Assembly: GCA_022820125.1 (NCBI GenBank)
Contig: JAJEGA010000053.1
Span: forward strand, 39,801 to 103,800
DNA from: Anaerolineae bacterium
GTDB taxonomy: Bacteria; Chloroflexota; Anaerolineae; Aggregatilineales; Phototrophicaceae
DNA length: 64,000 nt
Direction: 5' to 3'
Part shown: piece by piece, positions 53,345 through 62,632 of the stretch
How positions within the stretch are numbered: position 1 is the stretch's first letter
How the letters are laid out: every line of letters begins with the position of its first letter
Notes under the pieces: generated by a model
Databases searched by the model: none
The model's input: the letters and a program-made list of their open reading frames with translations, nothing else
Told to the model about the DNA's origin: nothing
Translations under genes and position numbers: made by a program

Positions 53345-55285
53345 TCAATCGCCTATCGAAAAGCGCGCGATCTCCACTTCACGCTCGAATCGCTGGTCAG
53401 CGCCGACCACCAAGCCCGGCTGGCTGAGGCCGGTTTCGTAGTCGTAGACAATCAGCTTCAGCGTGTAATCGCCCACGGGCAGCGCCGAAATATCAAGACT
53501 GCGCGCATCAAAGGGTTCGCGCCAGATTACTGCGTCCTCGCTTAAGACTTTATTCGCCTCTTGGTCGAATGCCTGCAGCGAGTAAGAGAACTCGCTTGGG
53601 TGAATCTCGTCCCACCAAAAGAATACGTCCAGCGCGTCTTCTGATGATTCAACCACGATGTTTGCCAGCGCCATGCCATTGTCATAGCGAATGGCGAGCG
53701 GGTTCTGCGCAAGCGGCAATCCACAAGGAATCCGTCTTTGCAGGTACAGCTCGATCACATTATTCGGCTGGTCCACATAGCGCTTGCACGATTTGTAGCG
53801 TTCCAGGAACCAGCCGCTGTAGACCGCCAGCCCGTTCAAGTCCGTTTGCGACGGGTTGTGGATGGCATAGACGCCATAGTAGTTTTCGGCGATGTCTTCA
53901 AGCGTCAGCCTTGGCGGAATCCCGCTTTGCAATTCAAGCTGCCCACTTTCATCGTAGCTTAGGTGTACGACATAATGCCATCTGTCCAGGATGGCGCGGT
54001 AATACTCCAATGTCTTCCATACCGCTGGCGCCTCTGGGTGAAAGCTGATGATCAACTGATTATAGCCGGGCAAGTCGCGCAGGTCATAAAGAAAGGCTTG
54101 ATAATGGACGAGATGATCTTCGTGTAGTTCCTCCCGGTTAGTGAAGACATCGAAAACGGCGGAACCAGAAAATGCGAAGGATGCCGCGACCCAAGCGAAA
54201 AGCAGAATGATGCGCAGCGGCTTCCCGAGCGGCAGCAGGCGCAATCCATACGCAAGCGCGACTGCAGCTGGCGCCGCCAGGAATGTGAGGTAGCGCAGCC
54301 GGCTTTCAACGAGCAGCGGCGTGATTTCGTTCAGCCCCAGCAGGACGATTACGGCAAAGATCAAAACCAGCAGGACGTATCGCTGCGCCGGCTTCAAGCG
54401 CTTGCGATAACGCGCAATCAAGGCAAATGAAATGACGGGCAAAACGACGATGCCATTGGAATAGACCGCCAAGCCCGCCCCCAGCGACTCGAAAAAAGTA
54501 AGGCGCGTCGCCGACATGGCGCCGCGTGAGAGCTCCAAGCCATCAAGAACGACGGGAAACCAGGGAAGAAACAATATTGCGGCGGCGGAAACAACCAGCG
54601 CCATGCGCAACCAGCGTCGGTTCTTCTTTGCGAAAAGCAGGTGGTATAAGCCGATCGCGCTCAACAGCAGCGCGCCAGAATAATGAATATAGGTGATAGA
54701 TGCGGCTGAGACAAAGAGCAGCAGCCACTGCCAGCGGCCCGCCTTGCCCTTGCCCTGGCTTACGCGCCAGAAGCTCCAGACGATCACACCGGCGGCCAGT
54801 GGCAAGATCGTGTACATGCGAGCGACGCTTGCGTAGTAGAGGAAGAAAGCAAGGAATGCCATCAGCGCGGCCGCGATCAAACTGGATTCCAGATCCCCGC
54901 CGATTCGCGCCAGACGATAGGCGACAGCAGCAGCCAGCATAGCGAAAAAGATCGACGGCAAACGCGCTGCGAACAAATCGGCGCCGGCGATCCTAAGCCA
55001 AAGATTCATCAATACGTAATAGAGCGGACCGTGATCGGGTATCACAGTGGATACCTTATCAAGCGTTTCAGGAATACTGAAAGCGAGATCGCGCCCGATA
55101 TCGTAGACATGAATTATTGTGCTGAATTCGTCATTGGCGATGGGCAGGGCTTTCAAATTGGAGATGCCGATTGCCCACATGAAGACGAGGCAGCCGATGA
55201 GAAAGCTATAGTGAAGCAGGCTCTTGTCAATCTTCGCCACGGCTAGTCTGCCTGGATTCCACAGCCGACGGTCAGTCGCCATCAT
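53345..55285 (-). CDS. GT39-like membrane glycosyltransferase
   Basis: 646 aa. After a first helix (about 27-44) the exported loop carries IANDEFSTIIHVYDIG (D52-E53) and PDHGPLYYVLMNLWLR, the same pattern as the pheS-linked protein. About ten hydrophobic segments follow up to residue 400. The remaining 240 residues are exported. They begin ISFHPEAP and end in a beta-sandwich-like part (GDYTLKLIVYDYETGLSQPG and ARFSIG) that recurs in the neighbouring protein and in the fusion at 57.9 kb. It is transcribed against the 51.6 kb gene with 23 bp between stop codons. Confidence 0.82.
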   Translation of the reverse strand: MMATDRRLWNPGRLAVAKIDKSLLHYSFLIGCLVFMWAIGISNLKALPIANDEFSTIIHVYDIGRDLAFSIPETLDKVSTVIPDHGPLYYVLMNLWLRIAGADLFAARLPSIFFAMLAAAVAYRLARIGGDLESSLIAAALMAFLAFFLYYASVARMYTILPLAAGVIVWSFWRVSQGKGKAGRWQWLLLFVSAASITYIHYSGALLLSAIGLYHLLFAKKNRRWLRMALVVSAAAILFLPWFPVVLDGLELSRGAMSATRLTFFESLGAGLAVYSNGIVVLPVISFALIARYRKRLKPAQRYVLLVLIFAVIVLLGLNEITPLLVESRLRYLTFLAAPAAVALAYGLRLLPLGKPLRIILLFAWVAASFAFSGSAVFDVFTNREELHEDHLVHYQAFLYDLRDLPGYNQLIISFHPEAPAVWKTLEYYRAILDRWHYVVHLSYDESGQLELQSGIPPRLTLEDIAENYYGVYAIHNPSQTDLNGLAVYSGWFLERYKSCKRYVDQPNNVIELYLQRRIPCGLPLAQNPLAIRYDNGMALANIVVESSEDALDVFFWWDEIHPSEFSYSLQAFDQEANKVLSEDAVIWREPFDARSLDISALPVGDYTLKLIVYDYETGLSQPGLVVGADQRFEREVEIARFSIGD

Positions 55286-55316
55286 ACAAGATTATCCGCG
55301 GCAAAGGCAAAACTCC

Positions 55317-57245
55317 TCATGCGCCGATGGAAAACCGCGCGAACTCGATCTCACGTTCAATGCGCTCTCCGCTCGCGACAATGACGCCGGGCTGGCTCGC
55401 GCCGGTCTCAAAACCGTAAACGATAAGCTTGGCCGCATAATCGCCAGGCGCCAGCGACGACAAATCGACGCTGTAGTTGTGGACAGGTGAATCGTGAATA
55501 ACATCGTCGATCTGCAAGCCGGTAACGCCATTTTGGTCGAATATCTGCACCGAAAAGGCATATTCATGCGCCACGGTTTTCGCCCACAGAAAGGACACTT
55601 TCAATTCCTTGGTGCTCACCCTCGCGGCGATGTTCTCCAGGTGGCTGCCGCCTTCATATAGAACTTCTAGCCTTTGCTCGGCGGTGAAGAGCTCGCAAAG
55701 GATGCCCTTCGCCAGATAAAGATCGACGCGAGCTTTGGCCGTATCAACATATCGCTTGCAATGCTGGAAGTTGGGCAAAACGACATCGGCATACACCGGC
55801 ATGTTCTCAAAGTCCGTCTGCGCCGGATTGTAGACCAGCCAAATCGGGAAATCCCAGTCTGCGATGCTTTGCATATCCGGGTAGCGCAGGTCGTTATATT
55901 GAGTTTCCAACTCGCCGGCTTCGTTGGCATACATGTGGATCAACGCAAACGCTAAGGGGTGCTTGCCAGCGTAAAAGTCGAATTTAACCGGGATCAGGGG
56001 CGTATCGACATGAACGCTGACGAGGAAGTCGCGCAGACGCACATGAATATCTGGCTCGTAATACAGGAGTTGATATGGCGGCGTCTCCTCTTGCCCATCT
56101 GCAAGGCGATTGGTGTAAAGCAGGATGTCTCGGGAATCGCTGTAATGCCAGCCGGCGATGATCCAAAGCGCCAGCGCCGGGACGCGCAATAGCCTCCATT
56201 TCGGGATCAGCTGCAGCGCATGCGCCAGTGCGCAATGCCAGATCAGCATCAGCACAATCGTGTAGCGCAAGCGGCGCGCGATGATGAGATCGGCGAATTC
56301 GTTAGCCAGCAGGATCATACCGAGCAGCATCAGCGCGAGCGCCATGATATAACGTTGCGATTCACGCAGTCGCTTGTAGCGGAAGACGAATATGCCGCCG
56401 ACCAGCAGCCAAGGCAGCATCAGCCCATTGGAGTAAGGCGAAAGGATTGCTGGCAGCGCCTCCAGGAGTGGCAGGACATCGCTATCGGGGATGCTTCTGA
56501 TGCTTAACGAGCGCAGCGCCACCGGGAGCCAGGGCAAGAAGAAGAGAAAAGCCGCAAGCAGCGCCAGGGGGACCTTCAACCAGGCGCCGCTCTTGGGGGC
56601 GGCAAGCAAATGGTATAGCCCGATCGACGCGAGCACCAAAAAGCCAAAATAATGAACGTTGATGATGGCGGCTGCGCCCAAAATCAGTGCCGCCCAATGA
56701 TACCAACGCGGCCGGGCGGACGATATGGAGACGCGCCAATACGACCAGGCGACCCAAGCCGTGAGCATAATCAGCAGCGAATACATGCGGACTTCGAGCG
56801 AATAGTAAAGGAAATAAGCGGTGAATGTGGTCAGGATAGCGGCATCCAGCGCGGCGCCTTTGCCACCCGTCGACAAAGCCAGGCGGAAGGTGAAGGCGAG
56901 CGCCAGCATGGCGAAAAGCAGCGATAACACGCGCATGGTGACTAAATCCCTGCCCGTTAACTGCGCCCAGACATTGAGCAATGTGAAGTACAGGGGCGCA
57001 TGGTCGCTGCTCCGCTCGGCGACGCTGTTAATGGTCTCGGCGATGCTGTAGGTGGGGCTTCCACGAGTAATTCCGATGTGCTTCCATGAGTTCAAGTCGG
57101 CATGTCTGATTGGGTGAGCGGTGAGGTTGGCGGCGCCAAATGCGAACACGAATGCCAGGCAAAAGATTGCCGCCAGGTAATGTAACTTATCCAAATTTCG
57201 CTCTTTCACTGTAATCGCAAGCTCGCCAGGTTCCGAAATCTTCAC
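55317..57245 (-). CDS. GT39-like membrane glycosyltransferase, paralog of the 53.3 kb gene
   Basis: 642 aa, GTG start whose first bases overlap the stop of the upstream SGNH remnant (GTGA, 57245-57242). The exported loop reads PIRHADLNSW where the paralog has PIANDEFST, so the Asp/Glu pair is shifted and altered (D50, then Leu). SSDHAPLYFTLLNVW is conserved. The C-terminal 230 residues end with the shared module (GDYAAKLIVYGFETGASQPG, ARFSIGA). The altered acidic motif may mean changed activity. The gene is the last of an apparent minus-strand pair with the SGNH remnant. Confidence 0.82.
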   Translation of the reverse strand: MKISEPGELAITVKERNLDKLHYLAAIFCLAFVFAFGAANLTAHPIRHADLNSWKHIGITRGSPTYSIAETINSVAERSSDHAPLYFTLLNVWAQLTGRDLVTMRVLSLLFAMLALAFTFRLALSTGGKGAALDAAILTTFTAYFLYYSLEVRMYSLLIMLTAWVAWSYWRVSISSARPRWYHWAALILGAAAIINVHYFGFLVLASIGLYHLLAAPKSGAWLKVPLALLAAFLFFLPWLPVALRSLSIRSIPDSDVLPLLEALPAILSPYSNGLMLPWLLVGGIFVFRYKRLRESQRYIMALALMLLGMILLANEFADLIIARRLRYTIVLMLIWHCALAHALQLIPKWRLLRVPALALWIIAGWHYSDSRDILLYTNRLADGQEETPPYQLLYYEPDIHVRLRDFLVSVHVDTPLIPVKFDFYAGKHPLAFALIHMYANEAGELETQYNDLRYPDMQSIADWDFPIWLVYNPAQTDFENMPVYADVVLPNFQHCKRYVDTAKARVDLYLAKGILCELFTAEQRLEVLYEGGSHLENIAARVSTKELKVSFLWAKTVAHEYAFSVQIFDQNGVTGLQIDDVIHDSPVHNYSVDLSSLAPGDYAAKLIVYGFETGASQPGVIVASGERIEREIEFARFSIGA

Positions 57246-57676
57246 GATAGAAATTCGGCAATTATGAAGTCGCCAATAAGTTGGGCGCGTGTTCGGTTGC
57301 CTTCGACAGTCATGTGGCGGCCGTCGGTGAAGAGAGAGCGATCGTCGGGCAAGACGGCCGCCAGATCAAATAATGGCGTTTCGCTGCGCTCGGCGCCGGT
57401 ACGCGTAATATCGTTATGTTGCTTCAAGTCGAAGATATACTCTTCGCTGGCGACAGGCGGCAAGTTGAATTCGGTCGAGGTTGCGAAGGTGACAAGCAGC
57501 AAGCCCGCCTGGTGTTGATTGGCCAAGGCGACCATACTCTTGAGGTTGCGCTCAAAGTGAATGGGCGGGTTATTTAGCAGCATATCCATGGCGGAAGCTT
57601 CGACCGCGGCCAAGGCTAAGACCAAGCTGACTGCGACAATGCTCAGCTTTGCAATGAATGATTCCCCCCTTGCCAT
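57242..57676 (-). pseudogene. Internally deleted SGNH hydrolase copy (144 aa)
   Basis: The first 27 residues are an anchor helix. They join directly to a stretch (DMLLNNPPIHFERNLKSMVA) that aligns with residues about 279 onward of the intact 396-aa protein at 50.3 kb. About 250 residues carrying the nucleophile Ser121 block and the GLND block are missing, while DGRHMTVEGN and the C-terminal AQLIGDFII are retained. The reading frame is intact across the joint. It therefore cannot be a normal SGNH enzyme and looks like a deletion remnant, though a small regulatory or binding role is possible. Its stop overlaps the following glycosyltransferase start. Confidence 0.75.
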
Positions 57677-57902
57677 CGGCGCAAGTCCTCACAGTACGCA
57701 GGTTTGCCTGCATTATAGTACGAAAGTGCGCAAATCGCCCGAATCATAATGCGGCGAGCGGATGACGGGCGGACCGCAAAACAGGCGCAAGCTCGAAACA
57801 GCCCGCCGGCGATTCCGCTGTCTCGCGGCGTCCCTGATCTGCGACAATGGGTGTATAGTGGGGTGCGCAGCGACACAGCCAATTATCGAGCGAGCCAAGA
57901 AC

Positions 57903-60422
57903 GTGGCAAAAGCAGCACGGACACTTCGCGAGCATCGCCATTTCATCGTTGTAGTGGCGATTCTGATTGTGGTGATGACCTTCCCAACCATCAAGTATGT
58001 CTTCAACACGGACGTGTTCTGGCTGCCGACCGGCAGACACACGGATGCCTGGATGAAGTTCTGGGATGCCTGGTACGGAAAACGGATTCTCGCTGGAGAA
58101 GCCCACTTCTATTACACCGACCTGCTCTTCTATCCGCGGGGCGTGTCGCTGGTTTATCACAATTTCAGCATTCCCCACATGCTCGTCTTCGGCGGCTTGC
58201 AAGCCCTGATGCCAGCGTCGAACGCCTACAATTTGACCTTTCTACTAATCGTCGCCGCTGTCACCTGCTCGGCCTATGTATATATGCTTTATCTTTTCAA
58301 GGACAAGTGGGTCGCCCTGCTCGGCGCACTCATCATCGGCTTGAGCCCCCACGTTGTCGGCTACCCCGAACATCCCGAATATCGATTCATCGCGACTGTT
58401 CCGCTCGCGCTTTATTTCTTCCATCGTGGCCTGGATGAGCGGCGATACAAGCTGGTGTTCTACGCCGCGTTGACCACCGGTTTGACAGCATACGCCAGCA
58501 TGCACGTCTTGGTATGTCTCGTCATCATGCTGGGTATGCTTTCCCTCTACTTTCTGGGATCCCGATGGAGGGAAGCGGTTTTTTGGGCGGCAGTGTTTTC
58601 GTTTGCGGCAACCGTGGCGATCATCGGTTCAGCGCGCATCGTTCCCATGATCGACGACGCGCAGGCGCTTGAAGACGCCGTTGGCGGACAGAAGGAGTGG
58701 AATAACGATCTGCTTGAATACTTTATCAATGCCAGACACCCGCTAACGAAACGTCTGTTTCCCGAGGAGACATTCGCCTGGGGATTTGGCGTAAACGCGC
58801 GCTTTTCGTCTTATTTGGGTTACTCCGTTCTAGCGTTAATTGCTATCGGGTTCGCGCATAAATCTTACCGGCGCAGGATGATGCCGTGGATCTTAATGGC
58901 GATCCCTTTCCTGTTGTTGCGTTTGGGATCGGTCCTCACAATCGGCGGCGTTTCCTATCCGCAGATCTTGTTGCCAAAGCATTATCTCGACGATCTCGTG
59001 CCCGCGGTAACCGAGGCGTTCAGAGTGGTGTCCGCCTTTTATTTAGGCGCTCTGATACCGCTGGCGTCCCTTGCCTGTTTCGGCGCTTCCGCGCTGTTGC
59101 AAAGAGCCTCGCAGTCCCGCCGTCCGCTGATCGTCCTGATTGCTGTTGGCGTCGTGTGTTTCGAATACTACCAGCCTGTTCGGCCAGGCGTCATCAACGA
59201 GAAAGAGCTAGCCTTCCTGAACTGGTTGGAGGACGAAAGGGTGGATGTTCGCTTGGTCAATCTGCCGATGAACATTTGGAGCCACAAATCCCTGTACTCC
59301 TTTCATCAGACGCAGAAGGGCTATCCGCACGCCGATGGCGCCATCGCGCGGACCTTGTCCGACACCTTAGTCTACATAAAGCAAAACCATTTGCTCAATG
59401 AATGGAAAGGCGGACGAGCAATCTACTGTACTCGCCAGGCGCGGGACGAATATCTCGCGGCGCTTAATCAACTGGCAGCGGACGGTTTTACGCATGTGGT
59501 CTTGCATAAGCATCGCGGCCTCGACCATGAACTAGCTGATAGTTTCGTTGGTATCGAGGCATCTTATGATGACGACTATGCGGCCGTATACCGATTGCGC
59601 GATTTCCGAAAATCCTGCGATATTGAATATATGACGGAGTATTTCTCGGCTTTCCCGCTTGTTCGAGCTTATCTGACGCCGTCGCTTATTCATGAGCGCA
59701 ACGGTCTCGTCGTGAGCTTTCATCCATCACAGCCCGCACCTGAGGCGTTCATATCCTATTTCTCCGACATTTCTTCTGATGAGAAAAACATGGTTCACTT
59801 GTCTTACAACAATTTGGATGATCTCGTCGTACAGGGAATGCGCTTCCTGGGCGCCGCTCTTGAAGAAAATGTCTACGTCAATAATGGTTTCTGGTTCGTT
59901 CACAATCCCCAAAAGACAGATTTGTCGCAAGCAAAAGCCTTGCAAAGCGAGATAACTAAGAGATTTCGAGTCTGCAACAGATTTCTCGATCGCGCCGACG
60001 CGACCGTCGATCTATACGTCAAGCGCGACATACCTTGCGAGGCACTGGGAGAGAAAAGCAAATACGAGGTACGGTATGACAATGGCGTCCGGCTTCACAA
60101 CGTATCGTACAACATTGCCGAAAATCATGTCACGTTTTATCTAGTGTGGACCATTGGTCCCGAACGCGACTACTCCTTTTCGATACAGTTTTTCGATGAA
60201 CTTGGTCAAAAGGCGCATCAATACGACAATGCCGTATTCCGCGATGTGGCGACCGTTGACGGTGTGGACATATCCAGCCTGAGTGAGGGCGCCTACGATA
60301 TAAAGCTAATCCTGTACGACCCTGAATCCGGTGTCCGAGAAAACGGTACCGTAATCGAGAGCGATCAGCGCTTTGAGAGGTTTCTTGACATTGGAACAAT
60401 TGAGATTGAGCCGGGCGTATAA
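57903..60422 (+). CDS. Fusion: YfhO/GT-C-like membrane module plus GT39 C-terminal module
   Basis: 839 aa from the GTG at 57903. This start is supported because the next gene's upstream sequence and GTG (60467) match it (GAGCGAGCCA then AAC-GTG). Upstream in-frame codons are not conserved. Residues 1-572 align throughout with the 582-aa neighbour, including FYPRGVSLVYHNFS and YPHADGAIARTLSD, and reach the point where that protein stops (YRLRDFRKSCD versus YRLRDLRDSCPG). Residues about 603-839 then match the exported C-terminal module of the GT39 proteins at 53.3 and 55.3 kb: VVSFHPSQPA, then LSYNNLDDL and SEGAYDIKLILYDPESGVREN. A membrane glycosyltransferase-like role is inferred. Confidence 0.7.
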   Translation: MAKAARTLREHRHFIVVVAILIVVMTFPTIKYVFNTDVFWLPTGRHTDAWMKFWDAWYGKRILAGEAHFYYTDLLFYPRGVSLVYHNFSIPHMLVFGGLQALMPASNAYNLTFLLIVAAVTCSAYVYMLYLFKDKWVALLGALIIGLSPHVVGYPEHPEYRFIATVPLALYFFHRGLDERRYKLVFYAALTTGLTAYASMHVLVCLVIMLGMLSLYFLGSRWREAVFWAAVFSFAATVAIIGSARIVPMIDDAQALEDAVGGQKEWNNDLLEYFINARHPLTKRLFPEETFAWGFGVNARFSSYLGYSVLALIAIGFAHKSYRRRMMPWILMAIPFLLLRLGSVLTIGGVSYPQILLPKHYLDDLVPAVTEAFRVVSAFYLGALIPLASLACFGASALLQRASQSRRPLIVLIAVGVVCFEYYQPVRPGVINEKELAFLNWLEDERVDVRLVNLPMNIWSHKSLYSFHQTQKGYPHADGAIARTLSDTLVYIKQNHLLNEWKGGRAIYCTRQARDEYLAALNQLAADGFTHVVLHKHRGLDHELADSFVGIEASYDDDYAAVYRLRDFRKSCDIEYMTEYFSAFPLVRAYLTPSLIHERNGLVVSFHPSQPAPEAFISYFSDISSDEKNMVHLSYNNLDDLVVQGMRFLGAALEENVYVNNGFWFVHNPQKTDLSQAKALQSEITKRFRVCNRFLDRADATVDLYVKRDIPCEALGEKSKYEVRYDNGVRLHNVSYNIAENHVTFYLVWTIGPERDYSFSIQFFDELGQKAHQYDNAVFRDVATVDGVDISSLSEGAYDIKLILYDPESGVRENGTVIESDQRFERFLDIGTIEIEPGV

Positions 60423-60466
60423 AGTGGTTCGCAGCAGCGCCGTCAATTGAGGAGCGAGCCAGAAAC

Positions 60467-62215
60467 GTGCCAAGCAAACGGGAAACCCTTCGCCACCATC
60501 TGCGCATTTGCGCTGTATTGGCTATTCTGATCGCAGTGATGACCTTCCCCACTATCAAATATGTCTTCAACACGGATGTCTTCTGGCTGCCAACCGGCAA
60601 CCAATCGGACGCTTGGATGAAGTTCTGGGATTCTTGGTACGGATGGCGTGTTCTGGCAGGCGAAGCGGATATTCGGCACACAGATTTGATCTTCTATCCG
60701 CAGGGCCTTTCCTTGCGGTTTCACAGTTTCAGTTATTCGCACATGCTTCTATTTGGCGGCTTGCAAAAGGTAATGCCCGCTGCAAGCGCCTTCAATCTCG
60801 TCTATCTTCTTGGCATCCTCGCGGTCAGTTTGTCCGCCTATCTGTACCTTCAGTATCTGTTCAGCGAAAAGCGGATCGCTTTGCTTGGCGCGGTGGTCGT
60901 CGGCATGAGTCCCTTCGTTGTTGGGCACCCGCAGAATCCAGACCTGGGATTCATCGCCACAATCCCCTTGTCGCTTTATTGTCTCCATCGCGGCTTCAAA
61001 GAAGGCCGGATTCGCTTCATCGCCGCATCAGCTGTCTTGACCGGCCTCACCGCCTATATCGGCCTATATATCTTTGTTTGCCTTTGCCTTGCGGTTTTCA
61101 TGTACCTGCTCTATTTCTCAATTGCGCAATGGCGCGATGCCAAGTTTTGGCTTGCCCTCGTCCTCTTTGCCGCGATTGTCGGCGGCGCGCTTTTGCCACG
61201 CGCCTATACCACCTTGAGACATCGACAAGAATTCGATGAATCGATGGAGAAATGGCGTGGCACGAACAGAGGCGGGGACCTGTACGAGTATCTCGTCAAC
61301 GCGAGGCACCCGGTACTCGAGCCAATTCAGCGCCAACTGTTTCAACTGGACTATTCATCGCTGATCCTGTTAAACACATCGTATCTGGGTTACACAGTTC
61401 TTGTCTTAATCGCGATAGGATTCGCCCGGCGGACCTATCGCCGCAAGATGATCCCGTGGCTTATTCTGATGCTCCCGTTTTTGCTTCTCCGGCTCGGCTC
61501 AGCGCTCACAATCAAGGGCAGAGAATTCCCAGAAATACTAATGCCAAAACGCATTCTTGATGAGCTCGCGCCGGGCGTCTTTCAAGCGTTTCACACCGTT
61601 GATCATTTTCATATGGGCGTCGTCTTGCCCTTGGCTGTCCTCGCCTGTTACGGGGCGATGGCGGTCAGCGCAGCGGATGCAGGGCGACAGCGGCAAGCCG
61701 TGATTGCTGTCTGCATTGCGCTGGTGGCATTTGAGTATTATCAGCCGGTGGAAGAGCGGATCGTCCCGCAGGAGCAGCTTGCCTATTTGGAGGCATTAGA
61801 ATCGGAACCCGAGCCGATCAGAATAATCAACGCGCCATTTGGACGGGGAAACTCAAAATATTACCTCTTTTATCAGGCCTTGAGCGGCTTTCCGCAAGTC
61901 GAAGGTCTCGTTTCACGCACGCCGGAAAGCGCTTATGACTACATCAGGTCCAATGCCATACTCAATCAGTGGCATCTCAACCGGGATGTCATCTGCTCTA
62001 ACGACTATGAGAATGGTTTTGGTCTGTCAGTGGAGCTTTACTTGGCGGCTTTGGATCAGCTGGAAGCGGATGGTTTCAGCCATGTGGTGTTCCATCGCCA
62101 CCTTGGTCACGGGTTCTCAATCCGCAAGAGTTTCGATGCCGCCGAAGCCATGTACGCCGACGACTTTGTGGCAATCTACCGCTTGCGCGATCTTCGGGAC
62201 AGCTGTCCCGGTTGA
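60467..62215 (+). CDS. Polytopic GT-C/YfhO-like membrane protein, duplicate of the 57.9 kb module
   Basis: 582 aa, GTG start. It is closely related in DNA and protein to residues 1-572 of the preceding gene (TFPTIKYVFNTDVFWLPTG near residue 25 is identical), so the two arose by tandem duplication. About eleven hydrophobic segments are followed by an exported C-terminal domain with SGFPQVEGLVSRTPESAYDY. The enzyme role is inferred from the family layout only. The next gene is separated by a 417-bp gap. Confidence 0.65.
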   Translation: MPSKRETLRHHLRICAVLAILIAVMTFPTIKYVFNTDVFWLPTGNQSDAWMKFWDSWYGWRVLAGEADIRHTDLIFYPQGLSLRFHSFSYSHMLLFGGLQKVMPAASAFNLVYLLGILAVSLSAYLYLQYLFSEKRIALLGAVVVGMSPFVVGHPQNPDLGFIATIPLSLYCLHRGFKEGRIRFIAASAVLTGLTAYIGLYIFVCLCLAVFMYLLYFSIAQWRDAKFWLALVLFAAIVGGALLPRAYTTLRHRQEFDESMEKWRGTNRGGDLYEYLVNARHPVLEPIQRQLFQLDYSSLILLNTSYLGYTVLVLIAIGFARRTYRRKMIPWLILMLPFLLLRLGSALTIKGREFPEILMPKRILDELAPGVFQAFHTVDHFHMGVVLPLAVLACYGAMAVSAADAGRQRQAVIAVCIALVAFEYYQPVEERIVPQEQLAYLEALESEPEPIRIINAPFGRGNSKYYLFYQALSGFPQVEGLVSRTPESAYDYIRSNAILNQWHLNRDVICSNDYENGFGLSVELYLAALDQLEADGFSHVVFHRHLGHGFSIRKSFDAAEAMYADDFVAIYRLRDLRDSCPG

Positions 62216-62632
62216 GCGCAGTTGGCAGGCGGAAGCGGGTTGATAGCCGCGCCATGCAAGGCATCTGCACTGCCGATGTTCCATGCCCGCTGCGCGCCAA
62301 GCTGAAGGCGCTGTCGCCGGAGAGCGCAATCGCCGCCGCCTAGACCGCTGCTGTCGCCGCAAGAATTCAGGAGAGGCGGAGCGCTTGACGTTAATGCCGC
62401 TGAGAAGAGCGATGCTTGACGGAAGATACTACACTTGGAATCAATTCTTGTTTGATAATGGGGACTGCGTGCGAATGGCTGCGCTGGAAATCATGAGGAT
62501 ATCAAATATGCAGATCAAACTTAACCGCTTTGGATGCAAGGGGCGATGTGGCCTGTGTCCATTGACAGTAAAGCGTTGCGTCGGATGATAGAAGCGCCAC
62601 GCCGGGCTGTAGAAACGGATAGTCGGAAACGC
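62216..62632. other. Intergenic region without a supported gene
   Basis: About 417 bp between the last glycosyltransferase-like gene and the membrane-protein gene. Short open frames exist on both strands but have no family features or ribosome sites. I see no tRNA, no clear hairpin terminator and no copy of the dispersed palindrome. A promoter for the downstream gene is expected here but not identified. Confidence 0.4.

Noticed and set aside
57762..57902. An upstream ATG extension of the fusion gene
   Set aside because: The extra 47 residues are absent from the tandem paralog, whose start and upstream sequence match the GTG at 57903.
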